Source of the DNA: Corallococcus sp. CA053C
GTDB taxonomy: Bacteria > Myxococcota > Myxococcia > Myxococcales > Myxococcaceae
Direction: 5' to 3'
Length of the DNA stretch: 52,709 bases
NCBI RefSeq assembly: GCF_003611675.1
Contig: NZ_RAWA01000020.1
Location: 1 to 52,709, forward strand
Shown here piece by piece: positions 41,299 to 49,979 of this stretch. Both the position numbers and the translations under genes were made by a program. Below the pieces are notes generated by a model, which saw only the letters and a list, made by a program, of their open reading frames with translations, ran no database searches and was not told where the DNA came from. How positions within the stretch are numbered: the first letter of the stretch is position 1; each line of letters starts with the position of its first letter.

Positions 41299-43746
41299 TC
41301 AGAAGGTCCGGACGAAGAGCAGGCGCGCCTCGGGCGTGGCCCGCGCCTTCTCATCCGTGCGCCAGGCCGCATCCACCCGCACCGCGTCGGTGAAGTGGAA
41401 GCTGGCGCCCACGCCCAGCCGCGGATCCGTCCAGTCGGAGGCGATGTGCACCGAGCCCAGGTCCGCGAAGACGCCGAAGGCCTGCCAGCGGTACTCCGCG
41501 CTGCCGAGCACCGACGCGTCGCCTCCGCGGAAGTCCTTGAAGCCGAAGCCCCGCAGCGCGCTCCAGCCGCCCAGCGCCTCCTGCTTCTGCAGGGGCAGGT
41601 CCTCACCGCCCGCGACACGCAGACGCACGCTCAGCCCCGAGTGCCAGCTGACGGGCAGGTCCAGCACCGCGTCACCCACGAGCTTCCAGAAGCGCGTGTC
41701 CACGCCCACCTGCTGGCCCACCTCCAGCGTGACGAGTCCGCGCAGCTCGGGCTCCCGCGTCCGGTCCCCTTCGCGGGGGAAGAGGGACGTCTCCGGCGTG
41801 CGGAAGAGCGAACCCACGGGCGACCCCGGCTTCGCCTTGCTGTCGTACTCCGCGCGCAGCACCACGGAGTGGAAGCGCCCGTCGCTCACCGGCGCGTTGG
41901 GGAAGGGCGGCGAGTCCCGGCGGAAGAGGCTGAGCGGCGGGGTGAAGGCCTGGAGCGATTCGTAGGTGTCGCCGTGGAACTCCGCGCCCGCGAGCCACGA
42001 CCGCGCCGGGCGCCAGGTGGCGAACGCCGCGAAGCCCTTGCGGCGGAAGTAGTCCCGGTCCGGCCGGTTGATGAGGAACGAGTAGACATAGGAGTCGATG
42101 TCGCCCAGCCGCCAGCGGTCGAACGTGTCGGTGAAGTCGTGCACCTGCGCGCCCACCTCCGCGAGCCCCAGCGCGGGCACGTGCAGCTTCGCGCCGCCCA
42201 GCAGGCTGACGCGGCGCTGGCGCTTCGTCCCCTCCGGATCATCCGGCAGCCGCTGGCCTCCCAGCCGCAGCGGGACGAAGAAGGCCGCGTCCAGTGTCGC
42301 GTGCACCCGGTCCTTCGGATCCCAGATGCGCAGCTCGGCCGCGAGTCCCGGCGCGAAGCCCGTCACCTGCGTGTGCACGGGCAGCAGCTCCATGGACAGG
42401 TCCGGCCGACGCGCCCGCACGTGCACCACCAGCCGGCGTCCCTCCAGCGTGATGCCCTCCCCCCGCTCGTCATGCCACGAGAACAGCCGGCGCCAACGCG
42501 ACTCGGGCTCCTTCTCGTCGTGGCCGTGGCGACGGGACGCGCGCCGCTCCTGCTCCTGCGTGCGGTAGCGCCGCGCGCCGGTGGCCTCGCGCTCCTCGAC
42601 CACCTTCACGCTCCGGCGCTCCTCGTTCAGCCCCTCACCATCCACCGTCCGGAGGAAGCGCAGCCGCGACTCCAGGCGCTCCACGGCACGGCGGGCGTCG
42701 CTGCGGAGGAAGACGTCGCCCGGCGACAGGCCCATGGCCTCGCGCACCCGGTCGGCCATCTTGGGCTCCACGCCCGGCACGTCCACGGCCTCCAGCCGGC
42801 CCTCGTCCACCTTCACCACCAACGCGCCCTCCTGGGACAGCGTGGCGGACACCGTCGCCAGCAGGTAGCCGTCGTCGTCCCGCAGGTCCTTCAGCGTGCG
42901 CTCCAGCGCGGCGTCCAGCCCGCCCTGCACGATGCCGGGACGGAACTGTCCGCGCTCCATGCGCGCGATCCACTCGCGAGGCGGGTGCAGCGGAGGGCAC
43001 GGGTTGTCGACGGACAGTGTCGCGCGGCGCCCGTGGAGGCGCATCGTGGCGACGAACTCCTCCACGTCTTCAGAGTCGACATCGTCATCGTCGTCGTGCC
43101 CGTCCTCGAAGGATCCGGGCGGGCGCGGGAAGAGGGACTCCAGCCACTCCCGGGGAGGAAGGTCCTGGAGCCCCTGCACCTCCACCGAGGTGACGGTGGG
43201 GTGCTCCACCAGCGTCACCTCCAGCACCGTGGGGCCCTGCTCGCTGACGCGCAGGCGGGGCGCCACCTGGGCGAAGAGGCCCGTGCGCGCCAACCGGCGC
43301 AGCAGCGTCTGCAGCTCTTCAGGGGACTGCGTCAGCGGGGCTCCGGCGGCGGGGGCCCTCACGAGCGTTCGCACCTGCGCATCCGTCAGGTGCTGGAGCC
43401 CCACGAGTTCGAGGCTCGTCGGCGCCAGCCCCTTGCCGTTGACATCCAGTTGGAGCGGCGCGAGGACCGACGGGGTGGAGGAGTCGTCGTCGTCGAAGGC
43501 GTCGGGGCACTCGTCGCGCTCCGCGGCGTCCTCATCGTCCGAGTCCTTGTCGTCGTCCGAGTCCTTGTCGTCGGCCGGATCATTGTCGTCATCCGGGTCC
43601 TCGTCCGGCTCCTCCTCGTCCTCGGACGACCTGGGCTGGGACCGCGTCGCGTTCCCGGTGGGAGCAGTGAGCGTGCCGGCATCCAACGCGGGTTGCGCGA
43701 AGGCGGCGAGCGAGAGGAAGCAGAGGCAGAGCACGATGCGATTCAT
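41299..43746 (-). CDS. BamA/TamA-family (Omp85) outer-membrane protein
   Basis: 815 residues from the ATG at 43746, which gives a compact signal peptide ('IVLCLCFLSLAAFA'); an ATG at 43764 is an alternative. Residues 41-88 are extremely acidic (DDKDSDDDKDSDDED). POTRA-like domains follow ('LELVGLQHLTDAQVRTLV', 'GGLDAALERTLKDLRDDDGYLLATV', 'VDVPGVEPKMADRVREAMG'). The C-terminal half is a 16-strand-type barrel with 'GWSALRGFGFKDFRGG' and a terminal Phe ('LLFVRTF'), the recognition signal of BAM. A role in assembling or exporting outer-membrane or surface proteins is likely. A putative sigma-54 promoter and repeated half-sites precede it. Confidence 0.87.
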   Translation of the reverse strand: MNRIVLCLCFLSLAAFAQPALDAGTLTAPTGNATRSQPRSSEDEEEPDEDPDDDNDPADDKDSDDDKDSDDEDAAERDECPDAFDDDDSSTPSVLAPLQLDVNGKGLAPTSLELVGLQHLTDAQVRTLVRAPAAGAPLTQSPEELQTLLRRLARTGLFAQVAPRLRVSEQGPTVLEVTLVEHPTVTSVEVQGLQDLPPREWLESLFPRPPGSFEDGHDDDDDVDSEDVEEFVATMRLHGRRATLSVDNPCPPLHPPREWIARMERGQFRPGIVQGGLDAALERTLKDLRDDDGYLLATVSATLSQEGALVVKVDEGRLEAVDVPGVEPKMADRVREAMGLSPGDVFLRSDARRAVERLESRLRFLRTVDGEGLNEERRSVKVVEEREATGARRYRTQEQERRASRRHGHDEKEPESRWRRLFSWHDERGEGITLEGRRLVVHVRARRPDLSMELLPVHTQVTGFAPGLAAELRIWDPKDRVHATLDAAFFVPLRLGGQRLPDDPEGTKRQRRVSLLGGAKLHVPALGLAEVGAQVHDFTDTFDRWRLGDIDSYVYSFLINRPDRDYFRRKGFAAFATWRPARSWLAGAEFHGDTYESLQAFTPPLSLFRRDSPPFPNAPVSDGRFHSVVLRAEYDSKAKPGSPVGSLFRTPETSLFPREGDRTREPELRGLVTLEVGQQVGVDTRFWKLVGDAVLDLPVSWHSGLSVRLRVAGGEDLPLQKQEALGGWSALRGFGFKDFRGGDASVLGSAEYRWQAFGVFADLGSVHIASDWTDPRLGVGASFHFTDAVRVDAAWRTDEKARATPEARLLFVRTF
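43483..43626 (-). repeat. Acidic repeat tract in the Omp85 N-terminus
   Basis: The segment codes for residues 41-88, about 60% Asp/Glu, with the hexapeptide 'DKDSDD' twice in a row, and repeats GTCGTCGTCC/GAGTCCTTG-type blocks at DNA level. Asp-rich runs of this kind often bind calcium. It lies between the signal peptide and the first POTRA domain. Confidence 0.75.
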
Positions 43747-43759
43747 GCGGGGTGCCAGG

Positions 43760-43775
43760 AGCATGCGCCGTTCCA
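43760..43775 (-). promoter_or_regulatory. Putative sigma-54 (-24/-12) promoter
   Basis: Read on the minus strand, TGGAACG-gcgc-ATGCT differs from the consensus TGGCACG-N4-TTGCW at two positions and keeps the essential GG-N10-GC spacing. It would start transcription about 12 bases on, just ahead of the Omp85 ATG, so the message would be nearly leaderless; that is a point against it. Confidence 0.35.
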
Positions 43776-43829
43776 GGGGGAGGGCTCCGGCAAGTGCCTG
43801 GAAGGACAGGGAGCCGCCGTGCGAGTCGA

Positions 43830-43908
43830 TGTCATGGACACATCCGGATGTCACCCCGGGATGTGCCCGTGACATCGCCCGTGTCGCGGGGGCGTGTCAT
43901 GGGGTGAC
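43830..43908. promoter_or_regulatory. Cluster of TGTC/GACA half-sites, candidate enhancer
   Basis: Within 79 bases there are TGTC-atg-GACA (43830-43840), the 12-bp palindrome ACATCCGGATGT (43840-43851), TGTCAC...GTGACA (43849-43874), TGTC (43882) and GTCA-N5-TGAC at the end of the response-regulator gene. The cluster lies 55-150 bases upstream of the putative sigma-54 promoter, the normal distance for binding of an NtrC-type activator. The adjacent regulator gene is the obvious candidate (inference). Confidence 0.5.
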
Positions 43909-45252
43909 GGGGAGGCCCAGGGCCTTGATGCGTCGGTAGAGGTTCCCCCGGTCCACCTGGAGGAGGCGCGCGGCCCCGGCGATGCTCTCCCCTTCCCGGA
44001 GCGCGGCGCGGATCAGGTCCCGCTCGAAGTCCTCCACGTGCTCGCGGTAGCTCTTGTCACCGAACGTGGCGCGGGGCGCGGCCGGGGTGCCCGCCGGAGC
44101 CGTCACCGCGTCCGGGCGGAGCTCCAGCGGGCCGTCACCCCGCAGCAGGTTCAGCCGCTCGATGACATTGCGCAGCTCGCGGACGTTGCCGGGCCACGGG
44201 TACGCGCGCAGCGCTGCCTCGGCGCCGGGGGCCAGCACGAGCGTCGTCCGGGGGCCGGCGAACTCCGCGGCGAAGACGCGCGCCAGGGGAAGCAAGTCTT
44301 CGGGGCGCTCGCGCAGTGGAGGGATGTGCAGTGGCAGCACGTTGAGGCGGAAGAAGAGGTCCTGCCGGAAGCGCCCTTCCTTCACCGCGCGGGTGAGGTC
44401 CTGGTGCGTGGCCGCGAGGATGCGCACGTCCACCGTCACCGGCAACGTGCCGCCCAGGCGCTCCACCTGACGGGTCTCCAGGACGCGCAGGAGCTTCGCC
44501 TGGAGCTCCAGCGGCATGTCGCCCAGCTCATCGAGCAAGAGCGTGCCGCCCTGCGCCTGCTCCACCCGGCCCGTGCGCCGCGCCACCGCGCCGGAGAAGG
44601 CGCCGCGCTCGTGCCCGAACAGCTCGCTCTCCAGCAGCGTCGCCGGGATGGCCGCGCAGTTGACCGCCACCAGCCGGCCCTTGCGCCCGGAGGCCTTGTG
44701 CAGCGCCTGCGCCACGCGCTCCTTGCCGGTGCCCGTCTCGCCAGTGATCAACACCGCCGTGTCGCTGGGGCCCACGCGCGCGATGAGCTGGCGCAGCGCC
44801 TCCATGGCCGGGCTGTCCCCCACCAGGTGCCCCGGGCGGGCCAGCTCGTCCAGCAGCCGCTCCCGCTCCTCCCGCAGCGAGCCCAGCGCCAGCGCGTTGC
44901 GCAGCGCCGTGATCAGCCGCTCGGCGGAAGGGGGCTTCTCCACGAAGTCCGTGGCGCCCAGCTTCAGCGCCTGCACCGCCTCCGCGGGAGAGGCCTCGCC
45001 GGAGAGGACCACCACGGGCACGGGCAGCGGCTTCGGCAGGCGCGCGAGCAGCTCCAGCCCCGTCTCGCCCGGCATGCGCAGGTCCAGCAGCATCAGCGCG
45101 GGCGGCGCGTCCGGCGCTTCGAGCAGGCGCGTCGCCTCCGCCGTGGAGCGGGCCTCCACCGTGGTGAAGCCTTCGTCGCCCAGGAGCCCGCGCAGGGCCC
45201 GGAGGACGCCGGGATCATCGTCGACGAGGAGGATGCGGGGGCCTGGCTTCAT
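43897..45252 (-). CDS. NtrC-family sigma-54 response regulator
   Basis: 451 residues; ATG overlaps the kinase stop (ATGA). The receiver domain has Asp57 in 'LLDLRMPGETG'. The AAA+ domain has Walker A 'GETGTGKE', the sigma-54-contact loop 'GAFSGA' (usual form GAFTGA; Ser is a tolerated variant), Walker B 'GGTLLLDELGD' and the arginine-finger region 'FRQDLFFRLNVLPLHIPPLRER'. The C-terminal Fis-type HTH is 'SIAGAARLLQVDRGNLYRRIKALG'-like. It should activate sigma-54 promoters; the nearest candidate precedes the Omp85 gene downstream. Confidence 0.96.
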   Translation of the reverse strand: MKPGPRILLVDDDPGVLRALRGLLGDEGFTTVEARSTAEATRLLEAPDAPPALMLLDLRMPGETGLELLARLPKPLPVPVVVLSGEASPAEAVQALKLGATDFVEKPPSAERLITALRNALALGSLREERERLLDELARPGHLVGDSPAMEALRQLIARVGPSDTAVLITGETGTGKERVAQALHKASGRKGRLVAVNCAAIPATLLESELFGHERGAFSGAVARRTGRVEQAQGGTLLLDELGDMPLELQAKLLRVLETRQVERLGGTLPVTVDVRILAATHQDLTRAVKEGRFRQDLFFRLNVLPLHIPPLRERPEDLLPLARVFAAEFAGPRTTLVLAPGAEAALRAYPWPGNVRELRNVIERLNLLRGDGPLELRPDAVTAPAGTPAAPRATFGDKSYREHVEDFERDLIRAALREGESIAGAARLLQVDRGNLYRRIKALGLPVTP

Positions 45253-46475
45253 GACGTCACCTGGGAGGTGGGAGGCACGCGCGGCAGCGCCACCAGCGCC
45301 CGCGTCCCACCGCTCGCGCCCGGCTCCAGCCGCAGGGTGCCGCCGTGCTCGTGGACGATCTTCTGGGCGATGGGCAGGCCCAGTCCACTGCCGCCGGGCT
45401 TGGTGCTGAACAGCCCCCGCGTGAGCACCGCGCCCTCCAGCACCTCCGGTACGCCGCGCCCTCCGTCGTTCACCGTGACGTGCACGGCGCCGTCGTCCTC
45501 CGACAGCAGGGCCACGCGCACGGGCGGCGTGTCCGGCCCGGAGGCCTCGGCGGCGTTCTTCACCAGGTTGCCGAACAGGCGGCGCAGCCCGTCCGGATCC
45601 GCGCGCAGCTGGACCTCCGGCCCGGGCTCCAGCTCCACCGGCACCGGCGACGTGCCCGCGTACAGCGCGCACACCTCCGCCAGCAGGGCGCGCAGCCCCA
45701 CGTCCTGGAAGCGCGGGGCCGGCAGGCGCGCGAAGGTGGAGAAGCTCTGCGTCATGCGCATGAGCAGGTCCACCTCCTCCTGGAGGAGGGCCACCGCGTC
45801 GGCGAGGCGCGTCGGATCCGGGGGGGCGCTGTCATCCTGGCGGGACAGACGCGCGAGCGAGAGCTTCATTGCGGTGAGAGGGTTCTTCAGCTCGTGGGCG
45901 AGCGCGCGGGCCACGTCCTGCCACGCCGCGATCTGCTCGGCCGCCTTGAGGCGCTCGCGCTGCCCCAGCAGCTCCTGGCCCATGCGGTTGAACTGCCCCA
46001 GCAGGAACTGGAGCTCGTCGCGCGGCGGCTCGGGCACGGCCAGCCGGACGGACAGGTCCCCGCGCGAGTAGGCCCACATGCCGTCGATGAGGGTCCCCAC
46101 GGGGCGCATGAGGACGCGGCCGAGCAGCAGCGCGGCCACGGCCAGCACGACGCCGGACACCAGCCCCAGCACGGCGATGAAGGCGGGCACGCGGCGCACC
46201 AGGGCCCGCCGCGCCAGCTCCGCCTGCGCGAGGTTCAACCGCGCATCGTCCAGCGCGTCCTGCGATAGTCCTCGCCGCTCCAGATCGGCGGACACCCCGT
46301 CAAGCACGGCCTCCACCGGGGCGATGGACACGGAGAGCACGCGCTCCAGCACGCCCTGGGCCAGCGCGCCGAGCAGCACCAGCGGAATGAGGCCCGTGAG
46401 CAGCATCACCGCCAGCAGGCGCCGCCGGAAGCGGGGCGGTGGCGGCGGTGGACCCATCGACGGAGCGCGGCGCAT
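45249..46475 (-). CDS. NtrY-like membrane sensor histidine kinase
   Basis: 408 residues. Membrane helices at ~19-40 and ~98-120 flank a short periplasmic segment of ~55 residues. A HAMP domain (~120-175, 'DGMWAYSRGDLSVRL') leads to HisKA with 'ALAHELKNPLTAMK' (His194) and HATPase with 'NLVKNAAEA', 'DGGRGV' and 'GSGLGLPIAQKI'. The layout is that of NtrY/ZraS-type kinases, which work with sigma-54 activators; its partner overlaps its 3' end. The start codon lies in a GGCGCAT-g-ATGCGCC palindrome (46469-46483), which could fold at the ribosome site. Confidence 0.95.
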   Translation of the reverse strand: MRRAPSMGPPPPPPRFRRRLLAVMLLTGLIPLVLLGALAQGVLERVLSVSIAPVEAVLDGVSADLERRGLSQDALDDARLNLAQAELARRALVRRVPAFIAVLGLVSGVVLAVAALLLGRVLMRPVGTLIDGMWAYSRGDLSVRLAVPEPPRDELQFLLGQFNRMGQELLGQRERLKAAEQIAAWQDVARALAHELKNPLTAMKLSLARLSRQDDSAPPDPTRLADAVALLQEEVDLLMRMTQSFSTFARLPAPRFQDVGLRALLAEVCALYAGTSPVPVELEPGPEVQLRADPDGLRRLFGNLVKNAAEASGPDTPPVRVALLSEDDGAVHVTVNDGGRGVPEVLEGAVLTRGLFSTKPGGSGLGLPIAQKIVHEHGGTLRLEPGASGGTRALVALPRVPPTSQVTS

Positions 46476-46511
46476 GATGCGCCGTTCATACCGCAGGCAC
46501 CTGCAAAGTTC

Positions 46512-46541
46512 TTGCGACCGTCCTCGCGGGACAACTACATA
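46512..46541 (+). promoter_or_regulatory. Putative sigma-70-type promoter
   Basis: TTGCGA (46512-46517) and TACATA (46536-46541) are 18 bases apart, 35 bases upstream of the ATG at 46576, in the only A/T-richer part of the gap. GCAGG-ca-CCTGC (46493-46504) just upstream is a small palindrome that may be an operator for either divergent gene. Confidence 0.4.
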
Positions 46542-46575
46542 CGTCGCGCGATCCTGAACAACGAGGGGGTTTCAC

Positions 46576-47610
46576 ATGTATCGAAAGAACGTTCTACGCG
46601 GCCTGCTCGCGCTGGGCCTGCTGACGGCGCTGGGCGCCCAGGCCGAGACGCTGTTCGCCCAGGCCAACTTCCTGCTCAACAAGCGCCAGCTCTCCGCGGT
46701 GAACTACCGCGGCAAGGGCACGCTGCTGCCGGTCGGCACGAAGGTGGAGGTGATCGATCGCGACGACGACGAGATCACCTGCCGCGTGCTCGACGCCTCC
46801 CAGACCGAGTTCCGCGTCGTGACCCACCGCAGCCTGGGCAAGCCGCTGGCGGTGCTGTTCTCCGGCTTCTTCGCCACCACGGATCCCGCGGTGCGCATCG
46901 CCGCGCTCTCGCCGGAAGATCAGAAGCAGGTCAAGTCGGGGGAGCTGGCCAAGGGCATGTCCCGCGACGCGGTGTTGCTGACCATCGGGCCGCCGCCGCC
47001 GCACCGGACCCCGTCGCTCCAGGGCAACCGCTGGACCTACTGGAGCTCCAAGCTCTCCACCTTCGAGGTCGTGTTCGACGGCGACGGCAAGGTCGTGTCC
47101 TTCGGCGATGAGCCCCCCGTGGCCGCGCCCGCCCCTGCCCCGGCGGCGAAGGTCCTCTACTACGCGACCGCGAACTTCCACTTCGAGGACGGCACCCTGT
47201 CCTGGGTGAACTACCTCAAGGGCCCCATCCTCCCGGTCAACACGCAGGTGGAGGTGGTGGACAAGGGCTCCTCCAAGGTGAAGTTCAAGGTCGTGGACTC
47301 CGGGACGGAGTTCTCCTTCGAGAATGACTCCCGCTCGGGCTGGGACACCTGGAAGCTGTTCCAGGCCGCGTTCGCCGCCGAGGACCAGAGCGCGAAGCTC
47401 GCCGCGCTGTCGCCGGAGGACCGCAAGAAGGTCGAGGCCTCGGAAGTGGAGCCCGGCATGTCGCGCGAGGCCGTGCGCATGGCGTGGGGTCCCCCGCCTC
47501 CGCATGAGACGCCGTCCTTCGCCTCCAGCACCTGGACGTACTGGAAGGGCAAGACGACCAAGGTGAAGGTGAAGTTCGACAAGAACGACAAGGTCGCTTC
47601 CATCGAATAG
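46576..47610 (+). CDS. Exported protein made of two BamE/SmpA-like repeats
   Basis: 344 residues with a signal peptide ('LLALGLLTALGAQA', ~23). Two copies of the same ~155-residue unit occur at ~24-178 and ~190-344. Each has 'NYRGKGTLLPVGTKVEVID' or 'NYLKGPILPVNTQVEVVD', a middle 'ALSPEDQKQVKSGELAKGMSRDAV' or its copy, and an end 'GPPPPHRTPSLQGNRWTYW' or 'GPPPPHETPSFASSTWTYW'. The end with 'GMSR.AV...GPP....W.YW....V.F' matches the BamE/SmpA fold. A Pro/Ala linker joins the copies. It is periplasmic and function is unknown. Confidence 0.83.
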   Translation: MYRKNVLRGLLALGLLTALGAQAETLFAQANFLLNKRQLSAVNYRGKGTLLPVGTKVEVIDRDDDEITCRVLDASQTEFRVVTHRSLGKPLAVLFSGFFATTDPAVRIAALSPEDQKQVKSGELAKGMSRDAVLLTIGPPPPHRTPSLQGNRWTYWSSKLSTFEVVFDGDGKVVSFGDEPPVAAPAPAPAAKVLYYATANFHFEDGTLSWVNYLKGPILPVNTQVEVVDKGSSKVKFKVVDSGTEFSFENDSRSGWDTWKLFQAAFAAEDQSAKLAALSPEDRKKVEASEVEPGMSREAVRMAWGPPPPHETPSFASSTWTYWKGKTTKVKVKFDKNDKVASIE

Positions 47611-47668
47611 CGCCAAGGGGGACGCCGGGCTCCACGCCGCCCCCAGGCTTCCGACCGTCCGCAGGGCA

Positions 47669-47689
47669 GGCGGCCATTCGCTGGCCGCC
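47669..47689. terminator. Hairpin after the duplicated BamE-like gene
   Basis: GGCGGCCA and TGGCCGCC form a perfect 8-bp stem with a five-base loop (TTCGC), 58 bases after the stop at 47610 and before the ribosome site of the next gene. There is no T run. It is a likely terminator or attenuator. Confidence 0.5.
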
Positions 47690-47749
47690 ACCCCACGGCT
47701 GCCATCCCACGCGGGAAGACCGCACCTTGCGACAGGAGGTGACGGCGCC

Positions 47750-48058
47750 ATGGCGGACAACCCCATCGAGAAGCAGCACCAGCACGAGCGGGAGCAGGAG
47801 CGGGAGCGGCTGCGCGCGGAGGAGCAGAAGGACCTGGAGGTGGAGGCCCACCGTGGGGCCCGGCCCCTGGAAGGCTTCGCCGGGGGGCACACCACCTGGA
47901 CCGGCTCGCAGGACGACGAGGCCGCCGCCCGCGTGCATGCCGGTGACGCGGGTGCGTCATGGGAGGCCAGTGAGCGTCAGGCCCGGCTGGAGCCCGAGCC
48001 CCTCTCCGACGAGGACGAAGGCGAGGACAGCGAGGCCCGCGTCCCGGAGAGACGCTGA
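47750..48058 (+). CDS. Small, highly charged protein of unknown function
   Basis: 102 residues with a strong ribosome site (GGAGGTGA) ten bases before the ATG, which supports it as a real gene. The first 35 residues are a charged helix ('QHEREQERERLRAEEQKDLE'), the rest is acidic and low in hydrophobic residues ('LSDEDEGEDSEARVPE'). No Cys, no signal, no membrane segment. It is probably disordered; stress- or desiccation-type hydrophilic proteins look like this, but I cannot assign it. Confidence 0.7.
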   Translation: MADNPIEKQHQHEREQERERLRAEEQKDLEVEAHRGARPLEGFAGGHTTWTGSQDDEAAARVHAGDAGASWEASERQARLEPEPLSDEDEGEDSEARVPERR

Positions 48059-48198
48059 CGCTTCCTCACGCGACGCGGCGGGCCCGACAAGTCCTCTGAT
48101 TCAAGCGACATGGCAGGCGTCTGGAATGCGGCATGCCTTCTGCAACCCGGGGAAGGCCGCCGCTGGACCCACGAAGTCCCCACCGCCCGAGTTCGCCC

Positions 48199-49920
48199 AT
48201 GTCCTCCAATTACAAGAAGTTCTTCGCTGGCTCCAGCCATGTCCCGAAGGGCATCTCGCTCGGCTATCCCGTGCCCGGCCCTCAGGGAGCCAGCGCGGAT
48301 CAGATCGCCGGTGCGGCCTTCTTCGCCGCGCCGAGCGACTGGGGCGACATCCAGGCGTCGGCGTATGACTTCATCGTGATTGGCACCGGGCCCACCGGCG
48401 TGGCCTTCATCGAGCAGACGCTGAAGCACAATCCCAACGCCCGCATCCTGGTGCTGGAGCGCGGCGGCTTCTGGCTGCCGGTGCACTACCAGATGCTGCC
48501 CATGGCCTTCCAGGCGGCGACGGGCTCGCCTCCCACCACCTACCCGTGGACCCGCACGACGCGGATGGCGACCACGGAGCTGGAGTTCTTCCAGGCCGGC
48601 TACATCCCGGTGGTGGGCGGCCGGTCCACCTACTGGAGCGCCTGGTGCCCGGCCCCCACCCCGGACCTGCTGCGCGACTGGCCGCAGGAGCTGATCGACG
48701 TCACGCTCCAGCCGGGCTTCTGGGACCGCGCCCGGTCCTTCCTGCACGTCACGACGAGCGACCGCATCAAGGACGGCGTCTACGGCAACCTGCAACACCA
48801 GCTCGACGTGAACCTCCGGGAGAACTTCAAGCGCGCCGTGCCTTCGGCGGAGAGCGCCTTCCCCGCGCCCATCGCCGTGGGCAATCCCGCGTGGAAGGGC
48901 GTGAAGTTCTACAAGTACTCCACCGTCGGCACGCTGCTGGACTTGCAGCAGGCCCAGAAGGCGCTGGCGGCCCAGGGCAAGGGCCAGCCCCTCACCATCG
49001 TCGACCACTGCGTCGTCGACCGCCTGCTGCATGACGGCCACGGCACCGTCACCGCGCTGGAGACGAGCCGCGGCCCGCTGGCGGTCAGCTCCGCGAAGGT
49101 CGTCCTGGCGATGGGGACCATCCCGCCCGCCACCCTGCTGATGAACTCCTTCAAGGGGGCGCTGCCGAACATCGGCAAGCGTTACACCGGCCATTTCATG
49201 TCTCACATCACGGCGCGCGTGAAGCGGTCCGCCTTCGTGGACCTGTCGGCGCTGGAGATTGGCGCCGCCTACCTGGACGGCAAGGCCGGCAATGGCTTGC
49301 AGTACCACGTGCAGGCCAGCGCCTTCGCCTCCGCGAACCCGGAGGGCGACGAGAGCACCATCGCCCACGAGGCGCCGGACGCGGCGGCCGTCGCGTCGAT
49401 GGCGCAGCTCAAGGGCTCCGAGGACTACGTCGTCTTCGTCTGCGCGACCCTGGGCGAGGTGAGCGAGACGAACACCCACAACTGGATCCGCCTCAACGGC
49501 GGCACGGACCCGTCCACCAACATCTCGCTGCAACTGCAGCCGGGGCCGCTGGACCATGAGCTGTGGGACGTGCTCGACGAGGCGACGTACCAGACGATCG
49601 GAGTGCTGGCCGGCCGCACGGGCGACCCGTGCGCGGAGCTCGAGTACTGGGTCGACGACGAGAGCGGCAGCGGCGGCTTCTGGCAGAAGGAGCGGCCGGG
49701 CAAGAAGCAGATCCGTCTGAACATCATCGTGCACGAGGCCTCGCCCCTGTGGATGGGCAAGGACGCGGCGACCTCCGTGGTCGGGCTCGACTACCGCCCG
49801 CATGGGGTGCACAACGTCTACGTGACGGGTGGGGCGCTCTTCCCCACCTCCGGTTCGTGGAACCCCACGCTGACCATGTGCGGACTGGCGCAGGACCTGG
49901 CAGACCGGCTCCGTGGGTGA
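48199..49920 (+). CDS. GMC-family FAD oxidoreductase
   Basis: 573 residues from the ATG at 48199. The FAD site is 'DFIVIGTGPTGVAFIEQ' with 'ILVLERGG'; 'PVVGGRSTYWSAW' is the GMC ligand loop; the C-terminal 'GGALFPTSGSWNPTLTMCGLAQDLADRL' carries the conserved Asn of the catalytic pair, while the usual His is in or near 'IVHEASPLWMG'. The family oxidises alcohols, sugars and sterols. The N-terminus is ~55 residues longer than the FAD fold and has no Tat motif. The AurF-like gene follows after 59 bases on the same strand and may act in the same pathway. Confidence 0.88.
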   Translation: MSSNYKKFFAGSSHVPKGISLGYPVPGPQGASADQIAGAAFFAAPSDWGDIQASAYDFIVIGTGPTGVAFIEQTLKHNPNARILVLERGGFWLPVHYQMLPMAFQAATGSPPTTYPWTRTTRMATTELEFFQAGYIPVVGGRSTYWSAWCPAPTPDLLRDWPQELIDVTLQPGFWDRARSFLHVTTSDRIKDGVYGNLQHQLDVNLRENFKRAVPSAESAFPAPIAVGNPAWKGVKFYKYSTVGTLLDLQQAQKALAAQGKGQPLTIVDHCVVDRLLHDGHGTVTALETSRGPLAVSSAKVVLAMGTIPPATLLMNSFKGALPNIGKRYTGHFMSHITARVKRSAFVDLSALEIGAAYLDGKAGNGLQYHVQASAFASANPEGDESTIAHEAPDAAAVASMAQLKGSEDYVVFVCATLGEVSETNTHNWIRLNGGTDPSTNISLQLQPGPLDHELWDVLDEATYQTIGVLAGRTGDPCAELEYWVDDESGSGGFWQKERPGKKQIRLNIIVHEASPLWMGKDAATSVVGLDYRPHGVHNVYVTGGALFPTSGSWNPTLTMCGLAQDLADRLRG

Positions 49921-49979
49921 CAGGTGATTCACTTCCGCACATCTTGACGGAGCGTGAAGAACGGCCGTCTGATTATTGA

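Noticed and set aside
40057-43872. Open frame of 1271 codons on the plus strand
   Set aside because: It is antisense to the GNAT, exported-partner and Omp85 genes, is rich in His/Arg/Pro/Gln without domains, and reflects absence of stops opposite G/C-rich codons.
43894-46071. 725-codon plus-strand frame opposite the NtrC/NtrY-type pair
   Set aside because: Same shadow pattern; the minus strand encodes two complete, recognisable proteins.
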